A DNA stretch of 64,000 bases from Aliikangiella sp. G2MR2-5 (GTDB lineage: Bacteria > Pseudomonadota > Gammaproteobacteria > Enterobacterales > Kangiellaceae): the NCBI RefSeq assembly GCF_015687155.1, contig NZ_JADPQF010000007.1, positions 1-64,000 on the forward strand, read 5' to 3'. The notes beneath the pieces are model-generated. The model made no database searches. It saw only the letters and a list, made by a program, of their open reading frames with translations, and had not been told where the DNA came from. Shown piece after piece: positions 61,623 to 64,000 of the stretch. Position 1 is the first letter of the stretch. The number at the start of each line of letters is the position of its first letter. Position numbers and translations under genes: made by a program.

Positions 61623-63533
61623 ATGAAAATCAAAACAAAACTTTCAATACTTGCCGGTGCTATTGGCTTATCTGCACAAGTCGCCTTTATGCCGCTCGGT
61701 CATGCTATTCCAGCGAATCCGAACCCTGTATTCGACACTCAGCCAGATGGTAGCGTTGTCCAAATACGAGTTAAAGGTGATGAGCATTTTAACTGGAATG
61801 AGGATCAAAATGGATACACTATCATCCGCCACAAGGGTTGGTATAAATACGCCAAACTCAATAGCAAAGGAGCCCTGGTTGCATCAGAACACATCGTGGG
61901 CAAAGCCAATCCTAAAGCACTGGGACTTCAAAAACGCCTTTTGCCTGCCGCTAAAGTTCAAGCAAAATCCTCAAAGCGAGTAGAGTCATCGACCAGTATT
62001 CAAGGAATAACTCCTAGTGGAGCAGTAAAAAATCTGGTTGTGATGATCCGCTTTGCAAATCACACCGGAAGAAGTCTTCCTTCAGTCGCTGATGTTGATG
62101 TTCTGTTCAATGCTGTCGGAGGAGACGCAACTCTCGCACCAACCGGTAGTGTTCGCGACGTTTATCTCAAAAACTCCTACAACCAGATGGAACTCAACTC
62201 TGATGTTCAGCCCTGGATTACGGTGTCAAATACCGAAGCTTATTATGCGAATGGTCAATCTGGTGATCAAACTCTGTGGGAAGCACTTAGAGAAGCGCTC
62301 AGCGAACTCGATAAAACTGTCGACTTTAGAGATTATGATTCGGACGGTGATGGTAAAATCGATGCAATCGCTTTCCTCCATTCTGGCTACGGTGCTGAAT
62401 GGGGCGGAACCGACGTAGACGGAACATCATCTGCAGACCGAATCTGGTCGCACCGCTGGTCGATGCAATCACAAGCCTGGACTTCAGAAGAAGGGGTTAC
62501 CGTAAACGATTACCATATCAGTCCGGCGCTATGGAGTACTTCCGGTTCAGAAATCGGCCGTATTGGTGTAATTGCTCACGAAACGGGCCACTTCTTTGGC
62601 TTACCTGATCTCTATGATACAAACGGTGGTGGTGCCGGAATTGGTTCCTACGGCTTGATGGCTAACTCATGGGATTTCCAGGGCACCCAATACTGCCCAC
62701 CTCACTTTTCGCCGTGGAGTAAAACCCAGTTAGGTTGGTATTCTCCACAGGAAATTAGTGCGTCGGGTGAATACTCCTTGAGACAGTCAGAGCAATACCC
62801 CGATGTTTATAAAATTAGTCAGGGCTTTCCAAGCGGAGAATACCTGCTGGTTGAAAATCGACAAAACTCGGAGTTCGATTGTACTTTGCCACAAGGCGGT
62901 CTGGCTATCTGGCATATCGATGAACAAGCAGGATTTAATACTGAAGGCTATCCTGGGCAGGCACGTTGGCCACAAAATGGAAACCACTACCGCGTAGCTT
63001 TACTTCAGGCCGACGGCGCTTACGATTTGGAACAGGCTAAAAACCGCGGTGATGCGGGCGATGTTTATCACGGCTCTGTAAGCAATGCGATTGGTGAAGG
63101 TCCTGGCGGATATCCTAACACTGATACCTATCAAAATGGCATCGTTAATCAAACCGGTAATTCACTGACCAATATCAGCTTGTCAGGTTCAACCATGACC
63201 TTCTGTCTCAATGGATGTGGTGGTAGCAGCGGTTTGATGGCACCGACCAACCTGACCGCTTCAGTACAAACGTCCGGCAAAGGTAAAAATGCGACAAAAA
63301 CAGTCACTCTGAATTGGCAGGACAATAGCTCAAATGAAGACAACTTCATCATTGAACGCTGCCTGGAGAGTGGTAAAGGCAAGTCAAAAACTTGTAACTT
63401 CTCTCCTTTGGCAACAGTTGGTGCCGATAGCACCAGCTTTAGCGATGTTCCTGGTTCCGGCACCTTTAAGTATCGAGTTAAGGCAACAAACTCTAGTGAG
63501 CAGTCTGACTACAGTAATGAAGTTAAGATCTAA
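61623..63533 (+). CDS. Secreted M6-family metalloprotease
   Basis: A 636-residue immune-inhibitor-A-like zinc protease. Signal peptide (LSILAGAIGLSAQVAFMPLG), propeptide to about 120, then the catalytic domain with zinc site VIAHETGHFFGLPDLYDT (His319, Glu320, His323, Asp329 context) and the downstream NGGGAGIGSYGLMANSWD. The C-terminal region, about 545-635, is a fibronectin type III-like domain (LMAPTNLTASVQTSGKGKN to YRVKATNSSEQSDYSNEVKI). It degrades external proteins for nutrition or virulence. A strong terminator follows at 63599. Confidence 0.93.
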   Translation: MKIKTKLSILAGAIGLSAQVAFMPLGHAIPANPNPVFDTQPDGSVVQIRVKGDEHFNWNEDQNGYTIIRHKGWYKYAKLNSKGALVASEHIVGKANPKALGLQKRLLPAAKVQAKSSKRVESSTSIQGITPSGAVKNLVVMIRFANHTGRSLPSVADVDVLFNAVGGDATLAPTGSVRDVYLKNSYNQMELNSDVQPWITVSNTEAYYANGQSGDQTLWEALREALSELDKTVDFRDYDSDGDGKIDAIAFLHSGYGAEWGGTDVDGTSSADRIWSHRWSMQSQAWTSEEGVTVNDYHISPALWSTSGSEIGRIGVIAHETGHFFGLPDLYDTNGGGAGIGSYGLMANSWDFQGTQYCPPHFSPWSKTQLGWYSPQEISASGEYSLRQSEQYPDVYKISQGFPSGEYLLVENRQNSEFDCTLPQGGLAIWHIDEQAGFNTEGYPGQARWPQNGNHYRVALLQADGAYDLEQAKNRGDAGDVYHGSVSNAIGEGPGGYPNTDTYQNGIVNQTGNSLTNISLSGSTMTFCLNGCGGSSGLMAPTNLTASVQTSGKGKNATKTVTLNWQDNSSNEDNFIIERCLESGKGKSKTCNFSPLATVGADSTSFSDVPGSGTFKYRVKATNSSEQSDYSNEVKI

Positions 63534-63598
63534 GCACATTGCAAAAAGAAAAAGCCATTCATTCTGAGTGGCAAATAAAATATATAGAGTGATCATTT

Positions 63599-63625
63599 GC
63601 GCCGTATTTTACGGCGCTTTTTTTA
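63599..63625 (+). terminator. Intrinsic terminator of M6 protease
   Basis: GCGCCGT (63599-63605), ATTTT, then ACGGCGC (63611-63617) and a T-run from 63618. It is the typical rho-independent shape, 65 bp after the stop codon. Confidence 0.95.
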
Positions 63626-63670
63626 TCATCGCATTTGGTATATCGCTGCTTACTATGCGAACAATATTGT

Positions 63671-64000
63671 TTAATCGGCTTTTGCGACCATTAGCGGAAA
63701 AGAAGCAAACTTCTTCACTTCAAATAATTTTTCATCTCGTTGAATAGCAACCGATGCAAAAATCTGTTTATTGCCCGCAGTCCAGATATCATGATTGTGA
63801 GCATTTAGCGAAACCATCACCATATTGATACCCGGCCTGAATAAACTTTGCGGCAAGTGAGTGTAACGCCCATAGATTCGTTGAATTTTTTTACCATTGA
63901 CATAAAGGTGAGCATGTCCAGAAATAATTTCTTTACTACTTCCTTCAAACTCGGGAGGCCCAATATTGAAACTGGCAGTTTTCAGATGAAGGTTAAAACC
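63671..64000 (-). CDS. Partial gene, C-terminal part at window edge
   Basis: The frame is open from the right edge of the window (64000) to the stop at 63671, so at least 109 residues are the C-terminal part of a longer protein. The visible sequence has GHAHLYVNGKKIQRIYGRYT, LFRPGINMVMVSLNAHNHD and IWTAGNKQIFASVAIQRDEK, a beta-rich fold with His residues (HAH, NAHNHD) that could bind metal. Resemblance to copper-site-type or CHRD-like exported domains is suggestive only. The start lies outside the window. Confidence 0.6.
   Translation of the reverse strand, partial: GFNLHLKTASFNIGPPEFEGSSKEIISGHAHLYVNGKKIQRIYGRYTHLPQSLFRPGINMVMVSLNAHNHDIWTAGNKQIFASVAIQRDEKLFEVKKFASFPLMVAKAD

Overview
The window reads as chromosomal DNA of a free-living, probably marine or saline-habitat gammaproteobacterium. 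The evidence is the mix of families: ArfB, VF530 and DUF6172 proteins, a TlpA-type thioredoxin, KatG/Dps/OxyR, an FMN riboswitch in front of ribB, many exported hydrolases, and a secreted protein ending in a GlyGly-CTERM (rhombosortase) tail. That combination suggests a Kangiella/Aliikangiella-like or Shewanella/Pseudoalteromonas-like lineage; this is inference from families, not a phylogenetic result. No rRNA, intact tRNA, CRISPR array or complete prophage was recognised.

Layout: 0-4 kb holds dispersed repeats, ribosome-rescue arfB, a VF530/DUF6172 pair, a 9-bp minisatellite and a two-domain thioredoxin. 4-10 kb holds a truncated haemoglobin, a GlpD-like FAD oxidoreductase, a LiaF-like protein, a serine hydrolase and an ECF sigma operon. 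9.9-14.9 kb is a same-strand cluster of eight genes: three DUF2589-type proteins, small unknowns, a membrane protein, and a membrane-anchored LysM-GH19 enzyme whose N-terminus is a paralogue of that membrane protein. This is the best candidate for an undescribed system. 15-22 kb is mostly orphan genes, including an exported protein with a c-type haem motif. 22.2-25.1 kb is accessory DNA: a cassette bounded by integron-type recombination sites with a well-formed attC and no integrase in the window, followed by a RAYT transposase. 25.4-27.6 kb has a formylglycine-generating-enzyme-like protein and a zinc-finger protein.

27.8-31.7 kb is a peroxide-stress locus, katG and dps divergent from oxyR, with a perfect 7-5-7 palindrome upstream of oxyR. 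31.7-36.4 kb contains small orphan genes, a CbrC protein and a CoiA-like nuclease, leading into an OLD nuclease/UvrD helicase pair (Gabija-like defence, 36.4-40.7 kb) in visibly AT-rich sequence. 41-47 kb has orphan genes, a ToxR/CadC-like regulator with a beta-propeller sensor, and a sterol desaturase-family hydroxylase. 47.4-48.7 kb is the FMN riboswitch and ribB. 49-64 kb is dominated by exported proteins: histidine phosphatase, serine hydrolase, secretin-N-like protein, GlyGly-CTERM protein with a lipoprotein neighbour sharing a short motif, FKBP isomerase, 2OG-Fe(II) oxygenase, S9 peptidase and M6 metalloprotease.

A theme running through the whole window is short degenerate tandem repeats, mostly with units of 15-18 bp and 2-8 copies. 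They occur at fifteen or more unrelated loci, in intergenic DNA, in coding sequence (as pentapeptide repeats) and inside the variable stem of the FMN riboswitch. Their number in 64 kb is the most unusual global feature seen.
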